Shown one piece after another: positions 44,414 through 44,531 of a stretch of DNA of 44,531 bases. The stretch spans positions 1 to 44,531 of the forward strand of contig JAISYP010000095.1 in assembly GCA_031269825.1 (NCBI GenBank), given 5' to 3'. Origin of the DNA: Deltaproteobacteria bacterium (GTDB lineage Bacteria > Desulfobacterota > Desulfarculia > Adiutricales > Adiutricaceae). The notes below the pieces were generated by a model that worked only from the letters and a program-made list of their open reading frames with translations, was not told where the DNA came from and ran no database searches. Position 1 is the stretch's first letter; each line of letters starts with the position of its first letter. Position numbers and translations under genes: made by a program.

Positions 44414-44531
44414 GTCGCGGTAGGAAGTGCCCTTTCGGACACCCCCCCGCACAGATCCCTGCGAGCGGAATTACCGCACAGGGCTCCTCAATTGAATCGG
44501 ACGTGTATACCTTTGATTTGGACAGGGGCGC
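44414..44531 (-). ncRNA. 3' end of a group II intron (domains V and VI), cut by the window edge
   Basis: On the minus strand, 44486-44452 reads as domain V. It opens with GAGCCCTGTGCGG (carrying the AGC catalytic triad), has a TAAT loop, a CG bulge, and closes with CAGGGATCTG, matching the usual domain V layout. It is followed by a G-rich linker, a GTGTCC/GGGCAC hairpin (domain VI) and CTACCGCGAC, ending in AC at about 44414 as group II introns do (AY). The intron body and any reverse transcriptase would lie beyond the right edge. The call rests on motif recognition, not on a covariance search. Confidence 0.7.

Noticed and set aside
1-44531. tRNA or rRNA genes
   Set aside because: I scanned for T-loop and cloverleaf patterns by eye and found none that hold; a covariance search would be decisive.

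Overview
The window looks like a piece of a Gram-negative, probably anaerobic, deltaproteobacterial-type (Desulfobacterota) chromosome. The evidence is: clpP, clpX and lon in tandem; acetyl-CoA carboxyltransferase alpha and beta domains fused in one protein; a NifU/NifS-only iron-sulfur pair; a KDO-pathway isomerase (so lipopolysaccharide); and a TAXI/TRAP-type binding protein. Placement below phylum is inference. Housekeeping genes are compact and moderately GC-rich. They are separated by AT-rich stretches full of decayed genes, insertion-sequence remnants, short tandem repeats and palindromes, which suggests a genome undergoing mobile-element activity and decay.

Layout. 0-2.9 kb: an N-truncated IS1634-like transposase lacking two catalytic residues, then a gene-poor stretch with one small membrane protein. 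2.9-13.3 kb: an aminotransferase, clpP-clpX-lon with a strong terminator, a converging cytoplasmic-looking lytic transglycosylase, then fused accA/accD abutting ruvB. 13.3-16.5 kb: an AT-rich graveyard with a pilin-like reading frame broken by one TGA, three pairs of decayed duplicated coding fragments, and a 112-bp MITE. 16.5-20.0 kb: rpsB-tsf, pyrH and frr behind a good promoter and a structured leader that may control rpsB through its Shine-Dalgarno sequence. 20.0-26.4 kb: a tightly coupled four-gene run (two-domain SGNH/esterase hydrolase, two halves of a heterodimeric ABC exporter, a DUF721/DciA-like protein).

26.4-29.4 kb: an ISNCY/IS4-like transposase in an AT-rich island. 29.4-31.6 kb: nifU-nifS on the minus strand with promoter and terminator. 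32.0-35.3 kb: a Zn/Cd/Pb-type P-type ATPase diverging from a MerR-family regulator, with a textbook 19-bp-spacer MerR promoter between them. 35.3-39.7 kb: mostly AT-rich DNA carrying a second copy of the MITE, an orphan TAXI receptor and a Lys/Ala/Pro protein made of 18-residue repeats. 39.7-44.1 kb: DacB (PBP4) and RlpA, divergent with almost no gap, then kdsD, yggT and yggU. The last about 120 bases contain the 3' end (domains V and VI) of a group II intron on the minus strand, cut by the window edge.

The most novel observations are the MITE family (17-bp inverted ends, 4-bp target duplications at both copies), the rpsB leader with a possible pseudoknot over the ribosome-binding site, the coupled hydrolase-exporter cluster, and the 18-residue-repeat protein.
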